A stretch of DNA of 64,000 nucleotides from Roseovarius sp. THAF27 (GCF_009363655.1 NZ_CP045393.1:2108001-2172000); one strand, 5' to 3'; shown: positions 25,873 through 36,693, counted from the first letter of the stretch. Notes: generated by a model from the sequence alone, not told the origin. Made by a program: numbers and translations.

Positions 25873-27228
25873 ATGCGCCGCGTCATACTTCCACTGTTCC
25901 TCATGCTGGGCGCATGCGTCCCCAGTCCGTCCAGCGAAATGCCGTCACGAGCCGCAACACAATCCACGGCGTCATTGCCGGCACTCAAGTCGTTCTCTGC
26001 GCCCAGGCCAGTTGCACCGACACGTTCGAACACGGACATCGGGCGCGACTTTCTCGAACTGTCCTTTCAGCTGGAATCCGGTCGCAAATTGCAGAACTTC
26101 TCGCGTTTCGAGGGGCCGATTTCCATTCGCGTCACGGGCAAACCGCCATCGACACTGATCCCGGACCTCAATCGGCTGGTCCATCGGTTGCGGACCGAGG
26201 CGCAGATCGACATCGCGCGGGTGCGATCTGAGACCGCCAACATCACCATCGAAGCCGTTCCCCGCGCGCAAATTCGCCGGCATCTGCCCAAAGCAGCCTG
26301 CTTTGTCGTCCCGAACATCAGCCGCCTGTCCGACTACCGCGCGGCAAGAAACAAACGCCTGACAAACTGGAGCAAGCTGATCAAGCGCGAGAAGATCGCG
26401 ATTTTTCTTCCCAACGATGCGTCTCCTCAGGAAGTGCGCGACTGCCTGCATGAGGAAGTGGCGCAGGCGCTCGGGCCTCTGAACGACCTCTATCGCCTGC
26501 CTGACAGCGTATTCAACGATGACAATGTGCATACCGTCCTGACCGGCTTCGACATGCTGATCTTGCGGACCTATTATGCGCCCGAGTTGCACTCGGGGAT
26601 GACCCGCGCGCAGGTTGCGGCACGCCTGCCCTCGATCCTGTCGCGGCTCAATCCACGGGGTGACAGCATTCCGCCGCGCCAGGTTTCCTCGACTCCCCGC
26701 GCCTGGGTCAAAGCGGTTCAAACCGCGCTCGGCCCGGGGGCCGGACATTCGCAGCGGGTCGTGGCCGCGGGCGAGGCGTTGCGCATCGCCGACGCCATGG
26801 GATGGCACGACCATCGCCGGGCTTTCTCGCATTTCGCCATGGGGCGGCTGACCCAAGACAGCCAGCCCGACACCGCGTTCGAGCATTTCCGACTTGCGGA
26901 GAGGTTCTACAGCCAGACACCGGGTACGGAGTTGCATCGTGCCTACTCCGCCTCCCAGCTCGCCGCGTTCGCGATCGGCGAAGGCAACGGCACTTTGGCG
27001 CTCGCCATCCTGTCTCCTCACCTGGCCATTGCCGAACGTCACGAGAATGCAGCGCTTTTGTCGACGCTTATGCTGCTGCGGGCCGAGGCGCTTGACCTCG
27101 AAGGCCGCGTCGCGGAGGCGCAGTCCGTACGGCTGGACAGTATCGGCTGGGCGCGATACGGCTTCGGCGCGGACTGGGCGGTGCGGGCCAAACTGCGCGA
27201 AATCTCGTCGCTCAGCCCTTTGAAGTGA
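25873..27228 (+). CDS. DUF2927-domain lipoprotein
   Basis: A 451-residue lipoprotein: the signal peptide MRRVILPLFLMLGAC ends in a lipobox with Cys15. The DUF2927 core spans about residues 55-270, with FLELSFQLESGRKLQNFSRFEGPI at its start (in part) and CLHEEVAQALGPLNDLYRLPDSVFNDDN, which holds a His-Glu-Glu trio of possible catalytic or metal-binding role. The C-terminal third is Ala/Leu-rich and helical, like tetratricopeptide-type repeats. The function is unknown. Its place between MoxR and VWA genes suggests it is part of the same envelope-linked system. Confidence 0.8.
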   Translation: MRRVILPLFLMLGACVPSPSSEMPSRAATQSTASLPALKSFSAPRPVAPTRSNTDIGRDFLELSFQLESGRKLQNFSRFEGPISIRVTGKPPSTLIPDLNRLVHRLRTEAQIDIARVRSETANITIEAVPRAQIRRHLPKAACFVVPNISRLSDYRAARNKRLTNWSKLIKREKIAIFLPNDASPQEVRDCLHEEVAQALGPLNDLYRLPDSVFNDDNVHTVLTGFDMLILRTYYAPELHSGMTRAQVAARLPSILSRLNPRGDSIPPRQVSSTPRAWVKAVQTALGPGAGHSQRVVAAGEALRIADAMGWHDHRRAFSHFAMGRLTQDSQPDTAFEHFRLAERFYSQTPGTELHRAYSASQLAAFAIGEGNGTLALAILSPHLAIAERHENAALLSTLMLLRAEALDLEGRVAEAQSVRLDSIGWARYGFGADWAVRAKLREISSLSPLK

Positions 27229-27244
27229 TCTGACGGGAAAAAAC

Positions 27245-27412
27245 ATGATCGTAGTTTTCGGGGCCATCCTGGGCATCAGCCTGGGTGCATTCACCGCGTG
27301 GCGGCGCAAGGGGCGCGTGGCGGACATCCTGCTCTATGCCACGATCTATGGCCTGATCTTTACCTTGCTTGGACTTTTCGCGACACTGGTCATCCACCGC
27401 ATGTCCATTTGA
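27245..27412 (+). CDS. Small membrane peptide (55 aa)
   Basis: ATG at 27245 to TGA at 27412 encodes 55 residues beginning MIVVFGAILGISLGAFTAW, then a basic loop RRKGRVADI, then a second hydrophobic helix (LYATIYGLIFTLLGLFATL). Two transmembrane helices with a positive loop place both ends in the periplasm. It begins 16 bases after the DUF2927 stop and ends 7 bases before the VWA start, so it sits in the operon. I know of no assigned function. Confidence 0.7.
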   Translation: MIVVFGAILGISLGAFTAWRRKGRVADILLYATIYGLIFTLLGLFATLVIHRMSI

Positions 27413-27419
27413 GGTAACG

Positions 27420-28604
27420 ATGTTCCTGCCCTTCTTCGAAAATCTCCGGAAGTCGGGCCTGCCTGTGTCGCTGCGCGAATACCTGACGTTCCTGAAAGCG
27501 ATGAACGCCGGGCTTGTGACCTATGACATCGAGGGGTTCTATTACCTCGCACGGTCCGCGATGGTGAAGGACGAGCGCCTGATCGACCGCTTCGATCAGG
27601 CTTTCGCCGCCAGTTTCAAGGGGCTTGAAGCGATCAGCGCGAGTGACGTTCTGAACGCGGTCGAAATCCCCCAGGAATGGCTGGAGAAGCTGGCGGAAAA
27701 GCACCTGAGCGAAGAAGAACGCGCCGAGATCGAGGCGCTAGGCGGGTTCGACAAGCTGATGGAGACGCTAAAAGAGCGCCTGAAAGAGCAGCAGGGCCGC
27801 CACCAGGGCGGGAACAAGTGGATCGGCACGGCAGGCACATCGCCCTTCGGCGCTTATGGCTACAACCCCGAAGGCGTTCGGATCGGGCAAAAGGAAAGCC
27901 GGCACCGGCGGGCGGTCAAGGTCTGGGACAAGCGCGAGTTCCGCAACCTCGATGACACGATCGAACTGGGCACGCGCAACATCAAGGTCGCGCTCAAGCG
28001 CCTGAGACGCTGGGCGCGGGACGGGGCCGAAGAGGAACTGGACCTTGACGGAACAATCCGTGCCACCGCCGAGCATGGCTATCTCGACGTCAAGACGCGG
28101 CCCGAGCGGCGCAATGCGGTCAAGGTACTTTTGTTTCTCGATGTGGGCGGCTCCATGGACCCGCACATCAAGCTGGTGGAAGAACTCTTTTCCGCCGCGC
28201 GGGCCGAGTTCAAGCATCTGGAATACTATTATTTCCACAACTGTCTCTACGAAGGCGTCTGGCGCGACAATCGCCGCCGCTGGGACGTGCAGACACCGAC
28301 CGACGAAGTGCTGCGAACCTATGGCCCGGACTATAAGTGCATTTTCGTCGGCGATGCCTCGATGTCGCCCTACGAGATCGCGTATCCTGGCGGCGCCAAC
28401 GAGCACTGGAACGCCGAAGCGGGTCAGGTCTGGTTGAACCGGGCCCGTGCCCAATGGCCCGAACATCTTTGGATCAACCCGGTGCCCGAGAAATACTGGG
28501 ACTACACGCACTCTATCGGCATGATCCGCGATATCTTCGAGGGCCGCATGGTGCCGATGACACTGGCCGGCATCGAAAACGGCATGAAGGAACTGGGCCG
28601 CTGA
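27420..28604 (+). CDS. VWA-domain protein, CoxE-like partner of MoxR
   Basis: A 394-residue soluble protein of the CoxE-like VWA group. The N-terminal half is helical (FLPFFENLRKSGLPVSLREY, a typical opening); the C-terminal half holds a von Willebrand A fold. The metal site reads DVGGSM instead of the classical D-x-S-x-S, so the first Ser is Gly. The stretch YYYFHNCLYEGVW and FVGDASMSPYEI follow. The ATG at 27420 has GAGGTAACG in front, overlapping the end of the small membrane peptide gene region. It should pair with the MoxR-type ATPase upstream. Confidence 0.88.
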   Translation: MFLPFFENLRKSGLPVSLREYLTFLKAMNAGLVTYDIEGFYYLARSAMVKDERLIDRFDQAFAASFKGLEAISASDVLNAVEIPQEWLEKLAEKHLSEEERAEIEALGGFDKLMETLKERLKEQQGRHQGGNKWIGTAGTSPFGAYGYNPEGVRIGQKESRHRRAVKVWDKREFRNLDDTIELGTRNIKVALKRLRRWARDGAEEELDLDGTIRATAEHGYLDVKTRPERRNAVKVLLFLDVGGSMDPHIKLVEELFSAARAEFKHLEYYYFHNCLYEGVWRDNRRRWDVQTPTDEVLRTYGPDYKCIFVGDASMSPYEIAYPGGANEHWNAEAGQVWLNRARAQWPEHLWINPVPEKYWDYTHSIGMIRDIFEGRMVPMTLAGIENGMKELGR

Positions 28605-28708
28605 CCACAAGGTCGATACGCGGGTTCTTCCGCGTCTCGTCCGGAGTATTTCTGCCAACCAAAGCAAGGCCAGTGGACAAGGGCAGCCCGGCGTGACAGG
28701 GACTGCGC

Positions 28709-29650
28709 ATGGCTCCGCGCAAGATCATCATCGACACCGATCCGGGGCAGGATGACGCCGTCGCCATCCTGTTGGCGCTGGCAAGCCCTGACGAGATCGA
28801 GGTGCTTGGCATTACCTGCGTGGCGGGTAACGTGCCGCTGGGCCTGACGACCAGAAACGCCCGCATCGTCTGCGAGCTTGCCGGGCGACGGGATATCAAG
28901 GTCTTTGCAGGCTGCGACCGCCCCCTGAAGCGTGACTTGATCACGGCCGAACATGTGCACGGCAAGACGGGGCTGGATGGGCCGGTTCTGAGCGATCCCG
29001 TCATGCCGTTGCAGGAAAAACATGCGGTGGACTTCATCATCGAAACATTGCGCTCCGAACCGAAAGGCAGCGTTACCCTTGTTCCCATCGGACCGCTGAC
29101 GAATATCGCGGCGGCCTTCGAGCAGGCACCGGATGTGGCGGGCAACGTCGCAGAGGTCGTTCTGATGGGCGGCGCTTATTTCCAGGTGGGCAACATCACG
29201 CCCGCAGCGGAGTTCAACATCCACGTGGATCCGGAGGCCGCGGCACGTGTCTTTGGCTCGGGTGCCCCACTTGTGGTCATGCCGCTTGACGTCACGCACA
29301 AGGCGCTGGTCACCCGGGCGCGCAACGATGCCTTTCGAGCCATCGGGAACCGTGTGGGCGAAGCGGTCGCCGAGATGACCGATTTCTTCGAACGGTTCGA
29401 CCGCGAAAAATACGGCTCGGAAGGCGCGCCGCTGCACGATCCCTGCACCACGGCTTACCTCATGAGGCCAGAATTGTTTTCCGGCAGGCATATCAATGTC
29501 GAGATCGAGACGACGTCCGACCTGACCCTGGGCATGACCGTCGCCGACTGGTGGGGCGTGACAGATCGCGCGCCCAACGCGCTGTTCATCGGGGACGTTG
29601 ACGCCGATGGCTTTTTTTCGCTGCTGACCGAAAGGCTTGCACGTCTATGA
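28709..29650 (+). CDS. Inosine/uridine-preferring nucleoside hydrolase
   Basis: A 313-residue nucleoside hydrolase. The N-terminal calcium-binding motif is IIIDTDPGQDDAVAIL, with MGGAYFQVGNITPAAEFNI and the C-terminal HDPCTTAYLM completing the site. It splits the N-glycosidic bond of ribonucleosides for base salvage. Its stop overlaps the start of the GNAT gene by four bases, so the two are coupled. Specificity (purine or pyrimidine) is not readable. Confidence 0.92.
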   Translation: MAPRKIIIDTDPGQDDAVAILLALASPDEIEVLGITCVAGNVPLGLTTRNARIVCELAGRRDIKVFAGCDRPLKRDLITAEHVHGKTGLDGPVLSDPVMPLQEKHAVDFIIETLRSEPKGSVTLVPIGPLTNIAAAFEQAPDVAGNVAEVVLMGGAYFQVGNITPAAEFNIHVDPEAAARVFGSGAPLVVMPLDVTHKALVTRARNDAFRAIGNRVGEAVAEMTDFFERFDREKYGSEGAPLHDPCTTAYLMRPELFSGRHINVEIETTSDLTLGMTVADWWGVTDRAPNALFIGDVDADGFFSLLTERLARL

Positions 29651-30093
29651 CCAAACTGACCCTTGCCGCGCTGGAAGACCTGGATCGTCTGGTGCCTTTG
29701 GTGGCGGCGTTCCATGCCGAAGAAGGGATTGCCCAGGACGAGGCGACCCGTCGGGCGGCGCTTACGCCGCTGCTGGAAGGATCGCCCCACGGTTGCGTCT
29801 ATCTGGCCGGACCGAGACGCGCGCCGATCGGCTACGTGATCGTCACTTTTGGCTGGTCCGTGGAGTTCGGCGGCCTCGACGGGTTCGTGGACGAAATCTT
29901 CATCCGGCCGGGTGTGCGAGGCCGTGGTATCGGATCGGAAATCCTTTTGGCGTTGCCCAAGACCTTGGCGAAGGCAGGCATGAAAGCAATCCATCTGGAG
30001 GTCGACCGGGGCAACGAAGCCGCGCGCCGGGTCTATGAAAAACTGCGGTTCGAGTCGCGGGAGAATTACATGCTGATGACGCGCAAGCTCTAG
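29647..30093 (+). CDS. GNAT-family N-acetyltransferase
   Basis: A 148-residue acetyltransferase with the acetyl-CoA loop VRGRGIGSEIL and the following LEVDRGNEAARRVYEKLRF segment, both typical of GNAT proteins. It starts inside the stop of the nucleoside hydrolase gene. The substrate is unknown. SelO follows 31 bases later on the same strand. Confidence 0.88.
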   Translation: MTKLTLAALEDLDRLVPLVAAFHAEEGIAQDEATRRAALTPLLEGSPHGCVYLAGPRRAPIGYVIVTFGWSVEFGGLDGFVDEIFIRPGVRGRGIGSEILLALPKTLAKAGMKAIHLEVDRGNEAARRVYEKLRFESRENYMLMTRKL

Positions 30094-30124
30094 CGTCGGC
30101 GCAAAATGCACCTATGTTTCAGGC

Positions 30125-31549
30125 ATGACCCTGCGGATTCCTTTCGACAATTCCTATAGCCGCCTGCCCGAACGCTTTTACACGCGCCAAGACCCGGCGC
30201 CGGTCAAGGCACCCAAATTGATCGCTTTCAACCAAGCTCTTGCGCATGAGCTTGGGATCACACCGGGATCTGACGAGGAATTGGCACAGATTTTCTCGGG
30301 CAATGCCCTGCCGGACGGGGCCGATCCACTGGCGCAGGCCTATGCAGGTCACCAGTTCGGCGGGTTCTCTCCACAGCTCGGCGACGGCAGGGCAAATCTG
30401 CTGGGCGAGGTCGCGCGGAATGGCGACCGCTTTGACATACAATTGAAGGGTTCGGGTCCGACACCCTATTCCCGCATGGGAGACGGGCGGGCCTGGCTCG
30501 GTCCGGTTCTGCGGGAATACGTCGTGAGCGAGGCCATGCACGCGCTCGGCGTCCCCACCAGCCGCGCGTTGGCCGCCACCCTGACCGGAGAGCAGGTTTT
30601 CCGCGAAACCGGCGCCCTGCCCGGTGCCGTGCTGACCCGCGTGGCCCGGAGCCACATCCGCGTCGGCACGTTTCAGTTCTTTGCCGCGCGCCGCGACATT
30701 GCCGGCTTGAAGGACCTTTTCGAGTATGTCGTGAATCGGCATTATCCGGATGTCGAAGGCCCCCACGAGCTACTTCAGGCGGTAATGGCGCGGCAGGCCG
30801 AACTTGTTGCGCAGTGGATGTCGCTTGGTTTCATTCACGGCGTCATGAACACCGACAACACCACGCTGTCCGGTGAGACAATCGATTATGGCCCGTGCGC
30901 TTTCATGGACACCTACCATCCCGACACAGTGTTTTCATCCATCGACATGCACGGCCGGTATGCCTTTGCCAACCAAGCCAATGTGATCGTCTGGAACATG
31001 GCGCAGCTGGCAACTGCGCTGGTGCCCCTGATGCCGGACCAGGACGAGGCTGTGGAGGAATTCACCAAGACCGTGCATGCAATGCCGGAGCAAGTTCACA
31101 TAGCGTGGCGCAAGCGCTTCGGCCGAAAGATCGGACTTGCGGACGCCTCGGTCGAGGACGAGCCGCTGATCGTATCGTTGCTGGACAAGATGGCCGCCAA
31201 CAGGGCCGATTTCACCAATACCTTCCGCGCCTTGAGCGACGGCAAGGCGCGGGATCAGTTCCTTGATCCCGGTGACTTCGATACCTGGGAAACGGAATGG
31301 TCCAGGCGCCTGGAGCAGGAACAGGAACAGGATCCGGTAAGCTCCATGAAGGAGGCAAATCCGGTCTACATCCCGCGCAACCACAGGGTCGAGCAGATGA
31401 TCCAGACGGCACTGGGCGAGGATCTCGCTCCCTTCCATCGGATGCTTGACGTCTTGTCGGACCCGTACCAACCCCGGGACGACGCTCGGGATCTGGCGCG
31501 CCCGCCCGAGCCGTCCGAGGTGGTCCAGCAGACGTTCTGTGGAACCTGA
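30125..31549 (+). CDS. selO: Protein adenylyltransferase SelO (YdiU/UPF0061)
   Basis: A 474-residue pseudokinase-fold protein that AMPylates Ser/Thr/Tyr residues of client proteins, mainly under oxidative stress. The motifs QAYAGHQFGGFSPQLGDGRA, KGSGPTPYSRMGDGRAWL and HGVMNTDN are present and cover the nucleotide- and metal-binding site. Bacterial members lack the selenocysteine of the mitochondrial form; the C-terminus here ends in FCGT, with a Cys close to the end as in other members. The gene converges with the YjdF-like gene, with only two bases between the stops. Confidence 0.95.
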   Translation: MTLRIPFDNSYSRLPERFYTRQDPAPVKAPKLIAFNQALAHELGITPGSDEELAQIFSGNALPDGADPLAQAYAGHQFGGFSPQLGDGRANLLGEVARNGDRFDIQLKGSGPTPYSRMGDGRAWLGPVLREYVVSEAMHALGVPTSRALAATLTGEQVFRETGALPGAVLTRVARSHIRVGTFQFFAARRDIAGLKDLFEYVVNRHYPDVEGPHELLQAVMARQAELVAQWMSLGFIHGVMNTDNTTLSGETIDYGPCAFMDTYHPDTVFSSIDMHGRYAFANQANVIVWNMAQLATALVPLMPDQDEAVEEFTKTVHAMPEQVHIAWRKRFGRKIGLADASVEDEPLIVSLLDKMAANRADFTNTFRALSDGKARDQFLDPGDFDTWETEWSRRLEQEQEQDPVSSMKEANPVYIPRNHRVEQMIQTALGEDLAPFHRMLDVLSDPYQPRDDARDLARPPEPSEVVQQTFCGT

Positions 31550-31551
31550 GC

Positions 31552-32208
31552 CTAGCTTGAGCGGTTCTTGTCGCGGTTTCGGCGCAGCCTGCGGAAAAAT
31601 CGCGGATTGCGGCGCACGAATTCGTCGATGAAGGATCCGATACCGACATGACGGCCTTTGAGATAACCATACCCGGCTGCCGCGCCCAAAAGCGCCCCTA
31701 CCGTGTTGATGATGAGGTCGCCCATCGTGTCGTCCAGGCCAGACTTTTGCATGTTCAGCCCAAAAGCCTGATCCATCGCGAATTCGAAGATTTCCCAGAC
31801 AGTCCCGATGGTCATGGCAAAACAGAATGCGAGAAAACTGAGTTGCAGGTGCGGTGCGGCGAAACGATCGCCCTGGAACATCATGAAGACGAGCACAAAG
31901 CCGATCAGACCAAACGCGACGGCCGAGGTGCCATGCATGGCGATGTCCCACCACCAGAACCGTTCGTAGAAATTGAAGACTTCGCCAAGAAAAAGCGTTG
32001 CCGCAACGAAGATGACCACGACCGCGACGAATGTCGGAGGAACATGCACCTGGGCCCAGTTGGCCACGACCACCGGAGCCATCGACAGGCCCAAAGTTGC
32101 CAACGCAACGAAAGCAAGTTCGAAACGCAGCAAAGCCACCGCCCATATGACTGCCCCGGCCAGTGCCAGCCATATGATCCGCGCCAGCCAAGTCTGATCT
32201 GCAAACAT
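31552..32208 (-). CDS. YjdF-like inner membrane protein (DUF2238)
   Basis: A 218-residue protein with about six hydrophobic segments. The pattern WWWDIAMHGTSAVAFGLIG and GTVWEIFEFAMDQ, then DDTMGDLIINTVGALLGA, is that of the DUF2238/YjdF family, whose function is unknown. The positively charged C-terminus (RRNPRFFRRLRRNRDKNR) is probably cytoplasmic. It is divergent from the endonuclease/phosphatase-fold gene, with a 38-base gap. Confidence 0.85.
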   Translation of the reverse strand: MFADQTWLARIIWLALAGAVIWAVALLRFELAFVALATLGLSMAPVVVANWAQVHVPPTFVAVVVIFVAATLFLGEVFNFYERFWWWDIAMHGTSAVAFGLIGFVLVFMMFQGDRFAAPHLQLSFLAFCFAMTIGTVWEIFEFAMDQAFGLNMQKSGLDDTMGDLIINTVGALLGAAAGYGYLKGRHVGIGSFIDEFVRRNPRFFRRLRRNRDKNRSS

Positions 32209-32246
32209 GGGGTACGCTCCGTCACGGCTCCTGCCAACGTGTTAGC

Positions 32247-32948
32247 ATGAAAATGCCGCGCCTGAGAATTGCAACCTACAATCTGCAGAAATGCGTGGGA
32301 CTGGACATGCGCCGCCGGCCGGATCGAAGCCTTCAGGTGATCAATTCCCTCGGGGCGGACATCGTGGTGTTGCAGGAGGTAGACAAGCGCCTGCCGCCGC
32401 GCCCCGCGGCCCTGCCCCATGATCTGGTCGAGCGAGATGGATGGAAAATCCTGCCATTCGGCGCACCCGGTGGCTCTTTGGGATGGCATGGCAATGCGAT
32501 GCTGGTGCGCGCGGACCTGAGCGTTCTGCACACCCAGCATCTTGATCTGCCCGGTCTGGAACCGCGTGGCGCGATACTGGCCGAGATGAAAACGCGACTT
32601 GGACCTTTACGCGTTGTCGGGGTGCATCTGGGATTGGTGCGCCGCTATCGCCTTCTTCAGATCAAGGCCGTGCTGCGTCACGTTGCCCGGCGTCCCGCGA
32701 TGCCGCTTATCCTTGCCGGGGATTTCAACGAGTGGGGGAATCGTGCCGCCATCGACTCTGCGGCACGCGGTGTCTCGTTTGCCCTGACGCCTCCCAGCTA
32801 CCCCGCCCCGCGCCCCTTGGCGCGGCTCGACCGGATCGCGCATTCGGCCACGCTTGCGACAGTGGCGACTGGCACATTGCGCGAGAGGCCCGCGCATATC
32901 GCCTCTGATCACCTGCCGGTCTGGGCCGACCTCGAACAGTCGCAGTGA
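32247..32948 (+). CDS. Endonuclease/exonuclease/phosphatase-family protein
   Basis: A 233-residue soluble EEP hydrolase. The conserved steps are RIATYNLQKCVG at the N-terminus, VVLQEVD, VHLGLVRRYRL, LAGDFNEWG and the C-terminal ASDHLPVWADL with the catalytic Asp-His. Relatives include phosphatases, sphingomyelinases and nucleases; specificity cannot be read. No signal peptide. The next gene is the Fur-type regulator. Confidence 0.85.
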   Translation: MKMPRLRIATYNLQKCVGLDMRRRPDRSLQVINSLGADIVVLQEVDKRLPPRPAALPHDLVERDGWKILPFGAPGGSLGWHGNAMLVRADLSVLHTQHLDLPGLEPRGAILAEMKTRLGPLRVVGVHLGLVRRYRLLQIKAVLRHVARRPAMPLILAGDFNEWGNRAAIDSAARGVSFALTPPSYPAPRPLARLDRIAHSATLATVATGTLRERPAHIASDHLPVWADLEQSQ

Positions 32949-33022
32949 TCGGGCCGTCAAAACTCTGGATTTCCAGAAGCGTTCCCGTTATCCAACGCCC
33001 CGGATACGCACAGAAGGCCGGC

Positions 33023-33436
33023 ATGACAGAGACCATAATCGACCGTTGCGAGGCCAAGGGCCTGCGGATGACCGACCAGCGACGCACCATCGCCATGGTT
33101 CTGGAAAATTCGGATGATCATCCGGATGTAGAAGAGCTTTATTCGCGGGCGAGCGGCCGCGATCCAAAAATCTCGATCGCCACGGTATACAGGACAGTGA
33201 AACTTTTCGAAGAGGCCGGAATCATCGAGAAGCTGGAATTCGGCGATGGGCGCGCACGTTACGAAGATGCCGAACGCGATCATCACGATCACCTGATCGA
33301 CATGCACTCGGGCGAGGTCATCGAGTTCGTCGATCCCGAAATCGAACAATTGCAGGAAAAGATCGCCGCCAAGCTGGGCTACGAGTTAAAAGGTCACAAG
33401 CTCGAACTCTACGGCGTGCCGCTCCGCAAAGAGTAG
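33023..33436 (+). CDS. Fur-family metalloregulator (Fur/Mur type)
   Basis: A 137-residue regulator. The winged helix covers the first 80 residues (RMTDQRRTIAMVLENS, then SIATVYRTVKLFEEAGI) and the dimerisation domain has DHHDHLIDMHSGEVIEF. The CxxC pairs of zinc-structured Fur proteins are absent, as in alphaproteobacterial Fur/Mur. In Rhodobacteraceae this type often responds to manganese; iron or manganese sensing cannot be decided here. The ATG at 33023 starts the conserved region; the frame is open 78 bases further back. I see no obvious Fur/Mur operator upstream. Confidence 0.9.
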   Translation: MTETIIDRCEAKGLRMTDQRRTIAMVLENSDDHPDVEELYSRASGRDPKISIATVYRTVKLFEEAGIIEKLEFGDGRARYEDAERDHHDHLIDMHSGEVIEFVDPEIEQLQEKIAAKLGYELKGHKLELYGVPLRKE

Positions 33437-33509
33437 TTGGCGGCCGCTACCGGCTTGTCTCTGCGTTGAAAGCCGCCTATCGCTCCGGCGGGGCTGTCGG
33501 GCGGAGATT

Positions 33510-34391
33510 ATGGACAACATTCGCGGAATACTTCTTGTGGTATTGTCCATGGCGGCTTTCACCGTCGAGGACATGTTCATCAAGAAGTTGTCCGCGGATA
33601 TCTCCGTTGGGCAAATCCTGTTCTTCCTGGGGCTGGGCAGCGCTACGGTGTTTGCGATCATGGCGCGTCTTGGCGGGCATAACTTGTTCGCCCGCGACGC
33701 CTGGCGTACGCCGCTGATTGTGCGCGCCTGCTGCGAGGCGGGTGCGGCGCTGGCCTTCACCACGGCGCTATCACTCGTCGACATTTCCGTTGTTGCTTCG
33801 GTTTTTCAGGCCACGCCTCTCTTCATCACCATGGGCGCCGCGATATTCCTGAAAGAAGATGTCGGTTGGCGCCGGTGGAGCGCAATTCTGATCGGGTTCA
33901 TGGGCGTGCTGCTAATCATTAGGCCAGGCCTGGAGGGGTTCGACCCCGCGGCGTTGCTGGTGCTTGTGTCGGTGACTTGCGTGGCCGCGCGAGACCTCAT
34001 TACGCGGCGGATTGATGTGAAGGTTTCCTCCACGGTCGTCTCGTTCCAGGGCTTTGCCGCGGTTGTCCCGGCGGGATTGTTTCTTGTCACGCTCGGTCCC
34101 CAAAGCGTTTCCACGCTGACGCCCGCGCTTTGCTCCATGATCGGCGGCGGCATCGTCTTTGGCGCATTCGGGTATTACGGTATCGTGGCGGCCATGCGCA
34201 TGGGCGACGCCGCGGTCGTGACGCCCTTTCGCTATACGCGGCTGTTGTTTTCCCTCTTTGTCGGCGTCGTGGTGTTTTCCGAACGGCCGGACATGCTGAC
34301 GTTACTTGGCGCGGCATTGATTATCTCTACCGGCCTCTACACGTTTCTGCGCGAACGGCGGCTCGCCAGGCAGGCACGGCTGGCTGCGTAA
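33510..34391 (+). CDS. DMT-superfamily EamA permease
   Basis: A 293-residue permease with ten hydrophobic segments in two EamA halves, beginning MDNIRGILLVVLSMAAFTVED. It resembles the other exporter at 19243-20145 in fold but little in sequence. Short inverted repeats (GGCAG at 34404-34408, CTGCC at 34419-34423) follow its stop and could be a weak terminator. The substrate is unknown. Confidence 0.85.
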   Translation: MDNIRGILLVVLSMAAFTVEDMFIKKLSADISVGQILFFLGLGSATVFAIMARLGGHNLFARDAWRTPLIVRACCEAGAALAFTTALSLVDISVVASVFQATPLFITMGAAIFLKEDVGWRRWSAILIGFMGVLLIIRPGLEGFDPAALLVLVSVTCVAARDLITRRIDVKVSSTVVSFQGFAAVVPAGLFLVTLGPQSVSTLTPALCSMIGGGIVFGAFGYYGIVAAMRMGDAAVVTPFRYTRLLFSLFVGVVVFSERPDMLTLLGAALIISTGLYTFLRERRLARQARLAA

Positions 34392-34501
34392 GAATGCAAC
34401 GCCCGGCAGGATAATTAGACTGCCACACATTTTGAATTTTCACGGCGCCCAAGGCAGCGCTTATTCTCTACGAAGCAGTAAACAAAAATAATGGAAAATC
34501 G

Positions 34502-35293
34502 ATGCAGGCTCAAAAACTCGCGGAAGCTTTTGTCACCACCGAAACCGAGGGCTACAACTTGGCAAACCTGCAGGCACCACGCGTTGCAGAGCGCAAGTTC
34601 GCCAAGGGAAAGCGCGGTATCTGGCTGCGCCGGGTCGGCACCTTGGCACGGTGGCTCGACGAAAATGATGTGGCGGTTTCCAAAGAACTGGTGCGGTCCT
34701 ACGAGATCGACATTCTCGCGCGCGTGAGAGCGGGCATACCTTTGAAGTACCATTTCCGCGCTCTCAACAACCTGAGGGAACTGGTTCGTGCCAACATACT
34801 CTTTCCAGAACTTGTCGACGGTTCGGCCGAACCCAGAACCATCATAGATCTTTCGGCGGGCGCCTGCGGAACCTACGAAGTGTTCAGTCACTTCGGCCAT
34901 GACGTGACGGTTTGTGACTTTTATCAACCGGATGGGTTCAACAATGTTCGTGACTCCTATGCCGCGATACACGAGATTCTGGGCATCGAGTGCCGCCATT
35001 TCGACGGGCGTAGCCTGCCCTACGGATTTGCTGACGACAGTTTCGACATTGTTCTGTGCCATCAGGCAATCGACGCCTACGGACCCGTCCAGTACTGGTA
35101 TGACGCGATTGACGAAATGTTGCGGATTGCGCGCTGCTCAATTGGACTGGTCCTTAACCCGGCACATCCAAAGACGGCGGAAACACGGGCAGCGGCCCGC
35201 ACGTTCATGGAGCATATGCGCACCAGACACGGTGCCACCTTTTCGGAGTGTCCCGAAACCGGCCTGCCCGCCATGCGTATCGACAAGACCTGA
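34502..35293 (+). CDS. Class I SAM-dependent methyltransferase, orphan
   Basis: A 263-residue protein. The SAM-binding motif I is IIDLSAGACGTYEVF near residue 115, then VTVCDFYQPDG and the post-motif region LPYGFADDSFDIVLCHQAIDAY, as in type 11 methyltransferases. The N-terminal 110 residues are helical and lack a match I know. The 110 bases upstream (34392-34501) are clearly more AT-rich than their surroundings, including AAACAAAAATAATGGAAAA. No pathway partner is adjacent. The start at 34502 has no strong ribosome-binding site. Confidence 0.75.
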   Translation: MQAQKLAEAFVTTETEGYNLANLQAPRVAERKFAKGKRGIWLRRVGTLARWLDENDVAVSKELVRSYEIDILARVRAGIPLKYHFRALNNLRELVRANILFPELVDGSAEPRTIIDLSAGACGTYEVFSHFGHDVTVCDFYQPDGFNNVRDSYAAIHEILGIECRHFDGRSLPYGFADDSFDIVLCHQAIDAYGPVQYWYDAIDEMLRIARCSIGLVLNPAHPKTAETRAAARTFMEHMRTRHGATFSECPETGLPAMRIDKT

Positions 35294-35304
35294 GCGCATC
35301 CTGA

Positions 35305-36693
<1,389 letters not shown>

